Below are positions 52,706-61,534 of a stretch of DNA of 63,635 nucleotides, piece by piece. This stretch comes from Pseudovibrio exalbescens DSM 16456 (GTDB lineage Bacteria > Pseudomonadota > Alphaproteobacteria > Rhizobiales > Stappiaceae). The notes under the pieces are model-generated. The model ran no database searches and had not been told where the DNA came from. It worked only from the letters and a program-made list of their open reading frames with translations. Within the stretch, counting starts at the first letter, position 1; every line of letters starts with the position of its first letter. The translations under genes were made by a program, and so were the position numbers. Location: positions 1 to 63,635 of the forward strand of contig NZ_AUGS01000020.1 in assembly GCF_000422785.1 (NCBI RefSeq), in the 5' to 3' direction.

Positions 52706-54460
52706 TCAGGCTTTTTCTGCCTCTGCTGTCAGGGGCGGCGCCATGGCAAGAGACCGTGTGCTTTGTTTTTGGCGGAAAGTTTTCACCGTTGTTCGGGCCA
52801 GCAAGGCGACCGGCACGATGCCAACCAGCACAATGAACAGAGCCGGGAAAGCAGCTTCTTCAAAAGCTTCACGGGAGGCGGCATTGTAGACTGTGGTTGC
52901 CAGAGTCTCAAAGTTGAATGGGCGCAACAGCAGCGTGGCTGGCAACTCCTTCATCACTTCCACAAAGGCCAGCAGCATGGCCGAGGACAACACCGGTTTC
53001 AGCAACGGCATGTGAATGCGCCGCAATGTGCCCAAAGCATTTTCGCCAAGTGTACGGGATGCCATGTCCAGGTTGGGCGAAATCTTGCCAAAGCCGCTAT
53101 CGATTTGCCCGTAGGAGACTGCCAGAAAGCGAACAACATAGGCGTACACCAAGGCGGTGCCGGAGCCGATCAGTATAAGGCCGGTGGAAACGCCGAACAT
53201 GTCGCGCATGGCGTTTGCCACCACATTGTCCAGCGCGGCGACAGGAAACAGAATTCCGACGGCGAGGATCGTGCCGGGAACAGCATAACCGATGGAGGCA
53301 AGCCGCCCCAGGGTTGATGTCAAGGGTGTTGGTGAAATGCGTCGGTTGTAAGCCAGTGCCAGACTGACTCCGATGGAGACAACTGCGGCAATCACTGCCA
53401 GCCAGATGGTGTTTTGAGCCGCTTGCCACAGCGCGGGATTGAAGAATTCTTCCGTTCTACGCAGTGCGCGGCTGGCCAGCAGCAGAGCAGGAAAAACAAA
53501 GCCCAGTAAAATCGGGAGGGCGCACGCGGCAATGGCAAGCCACGCCCGTGTGCCCACCAGCGTGTAGCTGGGAAGCGCGCGAGTTTCGCTGCCGTTGGAT
53601 TGATAAAAGCGTTGGCGCCGGCGCGCATAGTGCTCCAGCCAGATCAGGCCGAACACAATCAGCAGCATTACGCTGGCCAATTGGGCGGCGCCCGTCAAAC
53701 TGGATCGGTTAAGCCAAGTCTCGTAAACGGAAAAAGTCAGGGTCTTTACGCCAAAAAACGTGACTGCGCCAATGTCGTTCAGAGTTTCCATCAGCGCCAG
53801 CGTGACACCAACCGCAATGGCCGGGCGTGCCAGTGGGAGGGCGACACGGAAGAACAACCGCAGCGGCCCTGCACCCAAGGTACGCGAAACGTCCAGCGTG
53901 CCGGCGGACTGGATGAGAAAACTGGCTCGTGCGGTGAGATAGACATACGGGTAAAGCACGAACCCCATGACGAAGATCGCACCACCGAGGGAGCGGATCT
54001 CAGGAAACCAGTAGTCACGCGAGGTCTGAAAGCCAAAAAGGTCGCGCAACGTGGACTGCACAATACCCGTGTAATCCAGGATCTCAACGTAGGAAAACGC
54101 GATGATGTAAGTCGGTACGGCGAGGGGGATCAACAACGCCACATCGAAGAAGCGCTGACCCGGAAACCGGCACATGGTGACAAGCCATGCGGTTGTCACT
54201 CCGACGCTGAGAGTCAACAGGCCAACGCCTAGCAGTAAAAGAATGGTTGTCCAGACGGCGCCGGGCAAAACCGTTTCGATCAGATGCTGCCAGTTGTCAC
54301 CCGCCAAACCAGTGGCCAGATAAAGCACGGTCAGCACCGGCAGTACGGCCAGCGCTGTCAAGGCAAGGGTTCCAAACGCGAGAACCCGCTCCCCTTTCGA
54401 CAGGGGAGCGGGCGCTGCGTACACATGCTTTACATGCGTCGGTTCAGCGTTGACTGACAT
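52706..54460 (-). CDS. fbpB: Ferric iron ABC transporter permease (FbpB type)
   Basis: The 584-residue protein is a fused double permease, with two six-helix halves. The first has the EAA loop LDVSRTLGAGPLRLFFRVAL. The second has LDMASRTLGENALGTLRRIH. This fusion is typical of Fe3+ (FbpB/SfuB) systems. It lies 7 bp after the binding-protein gene fbpA. No ATPase gene follows, so the energising subunit must be encoded elsewhere. The RirA-like regulator at the window start is a plausible controller. Confidence 0.9.
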   Translation of the reverse strand: MSVNAEPTHVKHVYAAPAPLSKGERVLAFGTLALTALAVLPVLTVLYLATGLAGDNWQHLIETVLPGAVWTTILLLLGVGLLTLSVGVTTAWLVTMCRFPGQRFFDVALLIPLAVPTYIIAFSYVEILDYTGIVQSTLRDLFGFQTSRDYWFPEIRSLGGAIFVMGFVLYPYVYLTARASFLIQSAGTLDVSRTLGAGPLRLFFRVALPLARPAIAVGVTLALMETLNDIGAVTFFGVKTLTFSVYETWLNRSSLTGAAQLASVMLLIVFGLIWLEHYARRRQRFYQSNGSETRALPSYTLVGTRAWLAIAACALPILLGFVFPALLLASRALRRTEEFFNPALWQAAQNTIWLAVIAAVVSIGVSLALAYNRRISPTPLTSTLGRLASIGYAVPGTILAVGILFPVAALDNVVANAMRDMFGVSTGLILIGSGTALVYAYVVRFLAVSYGQIDSGFGKISPNLDMASRTLGENALGTLRRIHMPLLKPVLSSAMLLAFVEVMKELPATLLLRPFNFETLATTVYNAASREAFEEAAFPALFIVLVGIVPVALLARTTVKTFRQKQSTRSLAMAPPLTAEAEKA

Positions 54461-54467
54461 TCATACC

Positions 54468-55526
54468 TCAGCTGGCAGGTCCGTCATCAAAAGCCACACG
54501 GTCAACCAGCTCACTGGCAATCTTGCGGTTCTTTGCAATGACATCCAGAGAAATCGGGTCTGGGTTCAAGTCGCCCCAACCTTTGACGCGCTCGGATGCT
54601 TCAGCGGTTTCAAGGACCGGATACTCGAAATTCTTTGCTGCGTAAATCTCCTGGGCTTCACCGGAAGACAGGAATTCCATCAGCTTCAGGGCGTTGTCAT
54701 GGTTCGGCGCATGCTTGGCCAGCACCATGCCGGAAATGTTGACGTGGGTGCCCCGATCATCAGAGTTCGGGAACAGGATGCGCACGGACTCGGCCCATTC
54801 CTTTTGCTCGGGATCCTTCTCGTTGGTCTGCATCTTGCCCATGTAATAGGTGTTGCCCAGCGAGATGTCGCATTCACCGGCATAGATGGACTTGACCTGT
54901 GCGCGGTCATTGCCGGTTGGCTTGCGCGCGAGGTTGTCGCGAACGGCCGTCAACCACTGTTCAGTTTCTTCTTCGCCGTGGTGCGCCACCATGGAAGCGA
55001 ACAGGCCAATGGAATAAACATGCTGTCCGGAACGGGTGCAGATGCGGCCCTTCCACTTTTCATCCGCCAGTTCTTCGTAGGTGATGCTGTCTTGATCAAC
55101 CCGGTCCTTGGAGGCGTAAATCACGCGTGCACGGGTTGTCAGGCCAAACCAGTGACCTTCGGGATCACGAAGGTTTTCAGGAATGTTGGCATTGATGGTG
55201 TCATTGTCCACCGACTGGGTTACGCCAAGGTCCTTGGCACCCTGTAGACGGCCAATGTCAACGGTCATGAGCAGGTCTGCCGGAGAGTTTTCGCCTTCAG
55301 CCTTCATGCGTTCGGCCAAACCTTTTGAGGCAAACACAACGTTGGTTTTAATTCCTGTTTCTTGTGTGAATGCATCAAGCAGTGGCTTGATAAGTTCGGG
55401 CTGGCGATAGGAGTAGATATTGACCTCCTCTGCAGCACTAACGGCTGGCGTAAGACTAACAACTCCGGCGATTGTTGCCGCCGCTGCTGCTGCACTCAGT
55501 CGTACCGAACGCTTGGTGAATACCAT
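54468..55526 (-). CDS. fbpA: Ferric iron ABC transporter binding protein (FbpA/FutA type)
   Basis: The 352-residue periplasmic protein has a signal peptide (MVFTKRSVRL...TPAVSA). Iron-binding-protein features follow: VNIYSYRQPELIKPLLDAF, DLLMTVDIGRLQGAKD, and the tyrosine pair in ISLGNTYYMGKM that ligates Fe3+ in FutA/FbpA proteins. The ATG at 55526 was chosen because it exposes the signal. The upstream frame to 55637 would bury it. It is the first gene of fbpA-fbpB. An imperfect Irr-box-like sequence lies 117 bp upstream. Confidence 0.9.
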   Translation of the reverse strand: MVFTKRSVRLSAAAAAATIAGVVSLTPAVSAAEEVNIYSYRQPELIKPLLDAFTQETGIKTNVVFASKGLAERMKAEGENSPADLLMTVDIGRLQGAKDLGVTQSVDNDTINANIPENLRDPEGHWFGLTTRARVIYASKDRVDQDSITYEELADEKWKGRICTRSGQHVYSIGLFASMVAHHGEEETEQWLTAVRDNLARKPTGNDRAQVKSIYAGECDISLGNTYYMGKMQTNEKDPEQKEWAESVRILFPNSDDRGTHVNISGMVLAKHAPNHDNALKLMEFLSSGEAQEIYAAKNFEYPVLETAEASERVKGWGDLNPDPISLDVIAKNRKIASELVDRVAFDDGPAS

Positions 55527-55913
55527 TGAACCCTTGCCTTTCGTGTAAGAGTTTTTCTTTACGGTGAAACTCATAATCTCCGCGGCAATATCTAAAAGTG
55601 GAATTTGAATGTCAACAATAACTGGAAGTGAAATCAATAAGATGGAACTATTCTAAACTATATATGACGGCTGGTTTTGTTGTATCTATCTGCAATTGCG
55701 AATGATTTTCAACTGCTGCTTTGCCAGCTGCACGTTGTCACATTGTCGATTATTCACAGGTTGGAACTGGAAAAACTCACGCTGAAGGCGCTCTCATAAA
55801 GGAAGTTGATTCTCGGGTAAACCCCGAGGTCGCTGCCCGCTGGCCAAGGCACAAGAGCGCCCTGCATTCCGCCGGCAATTGATGGCGTTTCGCAGCAAAT
55901 CAGTGAGAAGGGT
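55527..55913. other. Intergenic region upstream of fbpA
   Basis: The region must hold the fbpA promoter (AT-rich part 55560-55700). A 70-codon minus-strand frame at 55754-55966 overlaps the next gene and is not credited. No TGA-N9-TCA iron-responsive operator was found on inspection. Confidence 0.5.
55643..55657. promoter_or_regulatory. Possible Irr (ICE-box-like) site upstream of fbpA
   Basis: TGGAACTATTCTAAA resembles the iron-control element TTAGAA-N3-TTCTAA. The right half is perfect and the left half matches at four of six bases. Irr is the alphaproteobacterial heme-dependent regulator of iron uptake. The match is weak, and only its position ahead of fbpAB makes it interesting. Confidence 0.3.
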
Positions 55914-56882
55914 TCATGCGGTGGGTGTGCGTCCGGCAAGTATGTCACGCATCGCCCGCCGTTCAATGTTCTGGCCGCACAAGATCACGGCGACCCTTTT
56001 GCCGGCCCACTCGTCTTGTTCCTTGCGCAATCCGGCCAAGGCGGCCGCACCTGCACCCTCGGCCACGTTGTGGGTGGTGCGAAACAGGAGACGGATTGCC
56101 TCTGCCACCTCATCATCACTGACTTCCACCAGATGGTCCACGCCCGCACGAATAGTGGCCAGCGCTTCTGCGTCCGGCACGGTGACGTTCAGGCCTTCGG
56201 CAAAAGTAGGCAAGCCGGGCTCAGCTGGCATCGCTTGCCCCATTAACGTGCGCGCGTAAACCGGAGCGCGATCCGATACCACGCCGATAACGCGGGTTGG
56301 TGCGCGAAAAACGGCCCGTGCGGCAAGAACCCCGCACAAACCGTTGCCAAGGCCAATGGGTACGAAGATGGCGTCCGGAGCAGGCCCGGCGCGAAACAGT
56401 TCCAGCGCGTAGGTGCCGCATCCGCGCACGAGATCGGTATGGAACGCCGGCACGGGGGCGTGGCGCCCCTCAGCGGCCAAAGCATGCGCATGAGCCTGCG
56501 CGTCTTCGAACCGCATCCCGTGTTCAATGACAAAGGCGCCGTGTGCCTGGGCCATGGCAACCTTTTCCGGCGATACACCTTGCGGCATCACCAGCGCCAT
56601 TTGAAAGCCAAACAACTGCGCGGCCCATGCCAGACTCAGGCCGTGGTTACCGCGTGTTGCCGTGATGAAGCTGCTGCCAGCGGGATGGATGCGCCTCATC
56701 GCCTCCATGAAAACCAGCGCGCTCCGAGCCTTGAACGACCCGGTTGGGGCATGGTTTTCGTGTTTGACCATGACTTGACACCCCGTGTGCTGGTCCAGAA
56801 GTGGCCAGTGATACAGCGGCGTAGGAGCCATGTGGTTGTACACAACGGTGGCGGCGTCTTCCAAGGCGGCAAGAGTCAGCAT
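55914..56882 (-). CDS. PLP-dependent threonine/serine dehydratase-like enzyme
   Basis: The 322-residue fold-type II enzyme has the PLP lysine K51 in PTGSFKARSALVF, the phosphate-binding glycine loop VPIGLGNGLCGVL and the substrate region ATRGNHGLSLAWAA. There is no C-terminal ACT domain, so it is of the catabolic (TdcB/serine racemase/hydroxyaspartate ammonia-lyase) kind. The TGNHG of many relatives reads RGNHG. It could deaminate threonine, serine or an ectoine-derived diamino acid. It lies 60 bp downstream of the PdhS-like kinase gene and may be co-transcribed with it. Confidence 0.85.
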   Translation of the reverse strand: MLTLAALEDAATVVYNHMAPTPLYHWPLLDQHTGCQVMVKHENHAPTGSFKARSALVFMEAMRRIHPAGSSFITATRGNHGLSLAWAAQLFGFQMALVMPQGVSPEKVAMAQAHGAFVIEHGMRFEDAQAHAHALAAEGRHAPVPAFHTDLVRGCGTYALELFRAGPAPDAIFVPIGLGNGLCGVLAARAVFRAPTRVIGVVSDRAPVYARTLMGQAMPAEPGLPTFAEGLNVTVPDAEALATIRAGVDHLVEVSDDEVAEAIRLLFRTTHNVAEGAGAAALAGLRKEQDEWAGKRVAVILCGQNIERRAMRDILAGRTPTA

Positions 56883-56942
56883 GGCAGTCCAAACCCTTTT
56901 GCATATAGGGTGCAGGCAAACCCGCCGCGCCGGAGCTTGAAA

Positions 56943-59774
56943 TCAGTCGGTCAGCACCCGTTGCGGCGGGAAGGTGATCTCGGCAAGTGTACCCACGCCT
57001 TCTTCAGATTCTATTGAAAAGACCGCTCGATTTGCTTCGGCCAGGGCTTTGGTCAACGGCAGACCCAGTCCGCTGCCCTGTACATCCGGCGATGGGTTGA
57101 TCTGCCGAAACGGCTGCATGGCAGCTTCAAGATCCGCCGGGCTCATGCCCCGGCCGGTATCCCGTACCCGCAACATCACTTCGCCGGTGGGTTCAAGGGC
57201 CAGCGAAACGATGACTTGCCCGCCGGGCTTGTTGAACTTGATGGCGTTGGACAAAAGGTTCAGCGTGATCTGACGCAAAGCCCGCGGATCTGACACGATC
57301 CGTGGCACCGAGGTGGGCAGGCTGGCGCGAATGATGACCTTCTCCCGGTTGGCCTGCGGCTGTAGCAACGCAACGCACTCGCGAATGGTTTCGCCGGCGG
57401 AAACGGCCTCGAACGACAGCTCCATGTGGCCGGCCTCGATCTTGGCCAGATCCAGCAGGTCGTTGAGCAGGCTGAGTATGTGCGAGCCGGAGCGGTGGAT
57501 GTCGGAAAGATACTCCTTGTAACGCTCACTGCCCAAGGTGCCAAACCGTTCTTCCTGCATGACCTCCGCAAACCCGATGATCGCGTTCAGCGGTGTGCGG
57601 ATTTCGTGGCTGATCTTGGCAAGAAAATCGGATTTCTGCGCGTTCGAGCTTTCAGCTTCCTTGCGTGCGGAAATCAGCTCCTCTTCCGCTGTCTTCCATT
57701 GGGTGATGTCACGCAGCACGGCGCAGTACTTGTCGTGCTCATCACTGCTGACATGGCCCATGGTCATGAACAGCGGAATCAAGCCACCGTTGCTGTCCCG
57801 GCCGATTACCTCCCGGCCATCATTGAGCAAACTGGCCACCCCATTGGATGCCAGTCCTTCCAGATAGTCCAGCGCATCGCGGTGGCTTTCCGGCGCCAGA
57901 AACTCCACAAGAGGCGCGCCTACCATTGCGTCTGGATCGGCGGAGAACAGTGCTTGTGCCGAGTAGTTCGCACTCAGAATGCGCCCATCGCGCGACAGAA
58001 CAAGTACACCATCTGTTGCTGTTTCCAGCACGGATTCCAGCTCCATGACCCGGCTGCGCAAGGCGGCTGTTTTTTCGTCCGCTTTCGGCTGTGTCATTGG
58101 CGGCACCGAGGGCGCCGGCGTGTCAGTCCCCATGGGCGTTTTGCCGCTGAGCGAAATCATCAGTGCCTGACCGCCATTCCAGGGCACTGCATGCATGCGT
58201 GCATCAACCGGGCGCACCCCGCCGGTGCCCAGACGTACATGCATGACACGGTCCAGTGTTTCTTCAGGCGGCGACGGGCATTCTTCCGGTGCAGCAAAAA
58301 TCGCTTCCAGCCCGCCCGCTTTGCTCAAGGCTTCAAAGCGGTCGTAGCCCAGCAACTCCAAAAGCGTATCGTTGGCATAAACCACGTCCCGATCACGCAC
58401 GATTGCCACGCCGATCGGCAAACGGTCCAGAAGGCGCGGGTGAATGGGGCTCGCTTGGGGTTTGTCCGGAATCCGTCCAGGTGCGTCCTGACGGGCAGCG
58501 GCTTCGCCTTCCAGTTCGTGACGCGGTCTTTGGGTCACGACACGGGTGATGTTGCTTTCATCGACAGGTGCCTTGGCGGCTGGTGGCACAGGAGCTGCCG
58601 TTTCGGGCTTTTCTTCCGAAGGTGAAGCGGGGGGCGGGGCCTGTGTGGTTGGCTCGGTCTTGGGAGCGCCATTCTGGGCGCCCAGTGCCCGGGCGATCTT
58701 GTCGAAAGCATCTTGTTCTGGCTTGGACAGGCGAGAGGCTGCCCCACTGTCGATGTTGCCAGACTTCTCCACGAACCGCACGATGTTGCTTGTCAGGTCA
58801 AACAGGCTTTGTGGCCCTCGGCGTGGACCCGGTTTGGGGGCATCCGGCAAGTTGGCAATGGCCTTGGCAAAGGCATCCATGCCGCCATCCGGTGAGGGGG
58901 TATCATTGCGCTCCAGTTGTTCCGGCACATCTTCATCTTCTGCCGCTTCTTCCAAAGCGGCGTGGATTTGCGGATCCTCATGCGCGCTGAAGGTTTCCTC
59001 ATCCGTGGCAGGTGCGGGCTCGGCCGGCTCTGCCTCTGAATCAGGTTCTGACCCCTCTGAGCGTTCAAGCGCTTCAGCAGGTGCAGGTGGTTCCGGTTCC
59101 GTCTGTGGTGCATCAGGCGTTACAGCTTCTGGCTCGGCTGCTACGGGGGCGTCGGCTTCGTGATCCGGCGCAGATGCAAGGTCAAAGGTTTCCGGGCCAA
59201 ACGCGTCGTCATCCCCGACTGCGTGAGCCAGATCTGCCGACACCTCGACGGCGTCGGCACTGCCCTGTTCAGTGGGCGGTGCGGAGAACGAGTGCGGAGG
59301 TGCTGGCGTGTCTACCGCGTTCTCCGGTTGCTCGGCATTGGCCGGTTCTTCGACCTCGGAAGCCTCAAAGGTTGTCGTGAGAGCTACCATGGGGTCCACA
59401 TAATCCGGCGCTTCAGCAGCCGCCACGGAACGGATCATGCCAAACCCGCGAAAACCTTGGGGCGATCCGTCTTCCGCGAAAATCGCGGTGGCCGTCAGAT
59501 CAATAGGGACCCTGAGCTTGCTGTTGCAGATCGGCCAATGCACCGTTTGGCCGTTGAACGCGGTGCGTTCATCAAGGGCAGTTTGCAGCGGCTTGGGCAA
59601 GGCGAGTGCCAGCGCACCGGCCACGTCAGAGAAGCGTTGGCCAATCAAAAGCTCATCCTGTGGCCCGACAGTTTCGCTGAAGGTGCTGGAGAAAGCTGTA
59701 AAGTGACAGTCCTCGTCCATTTGCCAAGCAAATTGTACGGGCCGCTGACGGCGCTTGAATACAAAGTCAGCCAC
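56943..59774 (-). CDS. pdhS: PAS-domain sensor histidine kinase, PdhS-like
   Basis: The 943-residue soluble kinase has an N-terminal sensor-like domain (about 1-120), a long acidic Pro/Ala/Glu-rich linker (about 130-440), two PAS domains (about 450-545 and 580-700), HisKA with His723 (KISHEIRTPLNAIIGFAEVM) and an ATPase domain (NLLSNAIKFNKPGG, RDTGRGM, GSGLGLPLTKALAEANRAVF) ending FPPQRVLTD. The catalytic core is that of the PleC/DivJ homologue PdhS of Hyphomicrobiales, which acts through DivK in polarity and cell-cycle control. The linker composition also fits PdhS. The start is GTG at 59774, after GAGGAAAG. DivK itself is not in the window. Confidence 0.83.
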   Translation of the reverse strand: MADFVFKRRQRPVQFAWQMDEDCHFTAFSSTFSETVGPQDELLIGQRFSDVAGALALALPKPLQTALDERTAFNGQTVHWPICNSKLRVPIDLTATAIFAEDGSPQGFRGFGMIRSVAAAEAPDYVDPMVALTTTFEASEVEEPANAEQPENAVDTPAPPHSFSAPPTEQGSADAVEVSADLAHAVGDDDAFGPETFDLASAPDHEADAPVAAEPEAVTPDAPQTEPEPPAPAEALERSEGSEPDSEAEPAEPAPATDEETFSAHEDPQIHAALEEAAEDEDVPEQLERNDTPSPDGGMDAFAKAIANLPDAPKPGPRRGPQSLFDLTSNIVRFVEKSGNIDSGAASRLSKPEQDAFDKIARALGAQNGAPKTEPTTQAPPPASPSEEKPETAAPVPPAAKAPVDESNITRVVTQRPRHELEGEAAARQDAPGRIPDKPQASPIHPRLLDRLPIGVAIVRDRDVVYANDTLLELLGYDRFEALSKAGGLEAIFAAPEECPSPPEETLDRVMHVRLGTGGVRPVDARMHAVPWNGGQALMISLSGKTPMGTDTPAPSVPPMTQPKADEKTAALRSRVMELESVLETATDGVLVLSRDGRILSANYSAQALFSADPDAMVGAPLVEFLAPESHRDALDYLEGLASNGVASLLNDGREVIGRDSNGGLIPLFMTMGHVSSDEHDKYCAVLRDITQWKTAEEELISARKEAESSNAQKSDFLAKISHEIRTPLNAIIGFAEVMQEERFGTLGSERYKEYLSDIHRSGSHILSLLNDLLDLAKIEAGHMELSFEAVSAGETIRECVALLQPQANREKVIIRASLPTSVPRIVSDPRALRQITLNLLSNAIKFNKPGGQVIVSLALEPTGEVMLRVRDTGRGMSPADLEAAMQPFRQINPSPDVQGSGLGLPLTKALAEANRAVFSIESEEGVGTLAEITFPPQRVLTD

Positions 59775-60121
59775 TTTTACTTTCCTCTGTCTGGCAGTGA
59801 TCCGGCACGCGCATTTTTATTCAATATCTATCGCACTTTGTAGCTGCTGTCAGCGTGTCTCTCAAACGATAATACTCAGTTTCAAACAGCTCGGGCAGCA
59901 GCGAAACCCATCATCCCTCGGCCTGTTTAATGAACACCTAGCAAAATTGATTAAGGCTTTAAAACCTCAAGTTTATCCAGCACTAATTTGAGGAGTGATG
60001 TTCGGGGATTCAATCTCCAGATCGGGTCTAGAGTTCAGTGTTACTCTAGCGTAAACTGTAATCTCACAGTCAAAATCATCTGGCAAACTATTCAGGGTTG
60101 CAGTTCAGGAGGAGGGACACG

Positions 60122-60508
60122 ATGACCAAAGACGACATGCGTTTTGAAATTCCCGAGCACCTGCGGGAAATGGCCGATCAAGGATTGGATCAAGCTCGCA
60201 AGGCTTTTGAAGAATACGTTTCCATGACACATGGTGCATTGGGAAATATCGAGGCAGCCGCCAGTACAGCACAGACCGAAGGTGTAGAGTTGAACAAGCA
60301 GGCAGTGGCCTTTGCGGAAGAGAACATCAACTCGGCATTCGACTATGCGCAGAAGCTGTGCAGCGCAAAGTCCTATGACGAACTGATGCAGCTCAACAAG
60401 GCTTTCATCGAAAAACAGATGGAGATTGCTGGCGAGCAGGCGCGGGTGATGAGCGATAAGACGGCAAATGCCGCATCCCAAACTGCCCGCAAATTTACAG
60501 AAAAATAG
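60122..60508 (+). CDS. phaP: Phasin family protein 1
   Basis: The 128-residue protein is mostly amphipathic helix, in phasin style: FEIPEHLREMADQGLDQARK, FEEYVSMTHGALGNIEAAAS, FAEENINSAFDYAQKLCSAK and NKAFIEKQMEIAGEQARVM. Phasins coat polyhydroxyalkanoate granules. The ATG at 60122 follows CAGGAGGAGGG; the longer frame to 60098 is rejected. A second phasin follows at 60671, with AT-rich sequence between. The pair and scoAB point to polyhydroxybutyrate storage. Confidence 0.87.
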   Translation: MTKDDMRFEIPEHLREMADQGLDQARKAFEEYVSMTHGALGNIEAAASTAQTEGVELNKQAVAFAEENINSAFDYAQKLCSAKSYDELMQLNKAFIEKQMEIAGEQARVMSDKTANAASQTARKFTEK

Positions 60509-60670
60509 CGAGCAATCAGCGGGTTGGATTTTGATTTATTGTGCAGTGCAAAAACATGTTGCGCTGCACAAGTTTTTTGGGTAGGGTACATGAAGTTGAC
60601 CTAAGAGGAAGTGTTGATCTTACCTCGGGTCCCGTTGGAATTATTGCCTATTTAACCCAAGGAGTTTCAG

Positions 60671-61174
60671 ATGTCCGAAACGACCACTGCAACGTCCAAG
60701 ACCGCTGCAAAAACTCGGACCGCGAAAGCGTCTGCCTCCAAAACTGCTGAAAAAGAGGTTCCGTCCATGTCTACTGTTGAGATGCCTGCTGTATTCCGTG
60801 AAATGACCGAAAAGAGCGTCGATTCCGCACGTGAAGCCTACGCCAAGTTCAAGGATGCGTCCGAAGAAGCAACCGGTCGCATGGAAGAAACGCTTGAGGC
60901 GACTCGTGACGGTCTGTCCGAAATGAACATCAAGGCTATTGATGCCGCTCAAGAGAACACCAACGCCATGTTTGCCCACATGAAGGACATGTTTGGCGCC
61001 AAGACCCTTTCAGAGGCGATCGAACTGCAGTCCACATTTGCCCGCAAGCAGTACGAAGCCATGACCAGTCAGGCGAAGGACATTCAGGAAACAGCTGCAA
61101 AGCTGACCAATTCCATGTCTGAGCCAGCTAAGGCTGCTTTCGAGAAGGCAATGAAGGAAAGCAAGGTTCTTTAA
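60671..61174 (+). CDS. Phasin family protein 2
   Basis: The 167-residue protein has an Ala/Lys/Thr-rich N-terminal tail (about 30 residues) resembling the PhaF/PhaI-like basic tails. A phasin helix region follows: VEMPAVFREMTEKSVDSARE, FKDASEEATGRMEETLEA, NTNAMFAHMKDMFGAKTLSE. It is a paralogue of the upstream phasin and probably also granule-bound, with the basic tail a candidate nucleic-acid contact. The ATG follows AAGGAG. Confidence 0.87.
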   Translation: MSETTTATSKTAAKTRTAKASASKTAEKEVPSMSTVEMPAVFREMTEKSVDSAREAYAKFKDASEEATGRMEETLEATRDGLSEMNIKAIDAAQENTNAMFAHMKDMFGAKTLSEAIELQSTFARKQYEAMTSQAKDIQETAAKLTNSMSEPAKAAFEKAMKESKVL

Positions 61175-61215
61175 GGGCTTAGCTTCGCTCCTTCGGCGTT
61201 GATATGCGATGAAAA

Positions 61216-61284
61216 TCCACAGAACGCGGACTGAAAAACGCCTATCCCTACGGGTGTTTGCGCAATTTGGTCCCGTTCTGTGGA
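61216..61284. repeat. Long inverted repeat between phasin 2 and tRNA-His
   Basis: TCCACAGAAC at 61216-61225 and GTTCTGTGGA at 61275-61284 are perfect 10-bp complements separated by 49 bases. It could be a stem in the phasin 3' region or a processing structure ahead of the tRNA. Confidence 0.6.
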
Positions 61285-61357
61285 ATTCCCGAAAATTAGT
61301 TTTCAAGGGCCCTTGCCAATCCAGAAAACTGCGCCTATGTTCCGCCGCACTTGCCAA

Positions 61358-61434
61358 GCAGACGTAGCTCAGTTGGTTAGAGCGTCGGATTGTGGCTCCG
61401 AAGGTCGGTGGTTCGAATCCACCCGTCTGTACCA
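61358..61434 (+). tRNA. tRNA-His (GTG)
   Basis: The 77-base cloverleaf is complete. The acceptor stem GCAGACG pairs with CGTCTGT (the first pair is G-U) and the D arm is GCTC/GAGC. The anticodon stem TCGGA/TCCGA has loop TTGTGGC (anticodon GTG, His). The T arm is GGTGG TTCGAAT CCACC, and the discriminator A is followed by an encoded CCA. There is no encoded extra 5' G, and the discriminator is A rather than C. This is the alphaproteobacterial departure from the usual tRNA-His identity (G-1:C73). Confidence 0.95.
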
Positions 61435-61534
61435 TCCTTACGGCAAGCATCTCTCCCCAAAATTTATTGTAAGGCCCGAGGCCGCGGTATTCTTTCTGCC
61501 TTGCTGGTGGGTCTCTGTCTTTGGCTACCGACGC

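Noticed and set aside
57426-58625. 399-codon plus-strand open frame
   Set aside because: Antisense shadow of the PdhS-like kinase.
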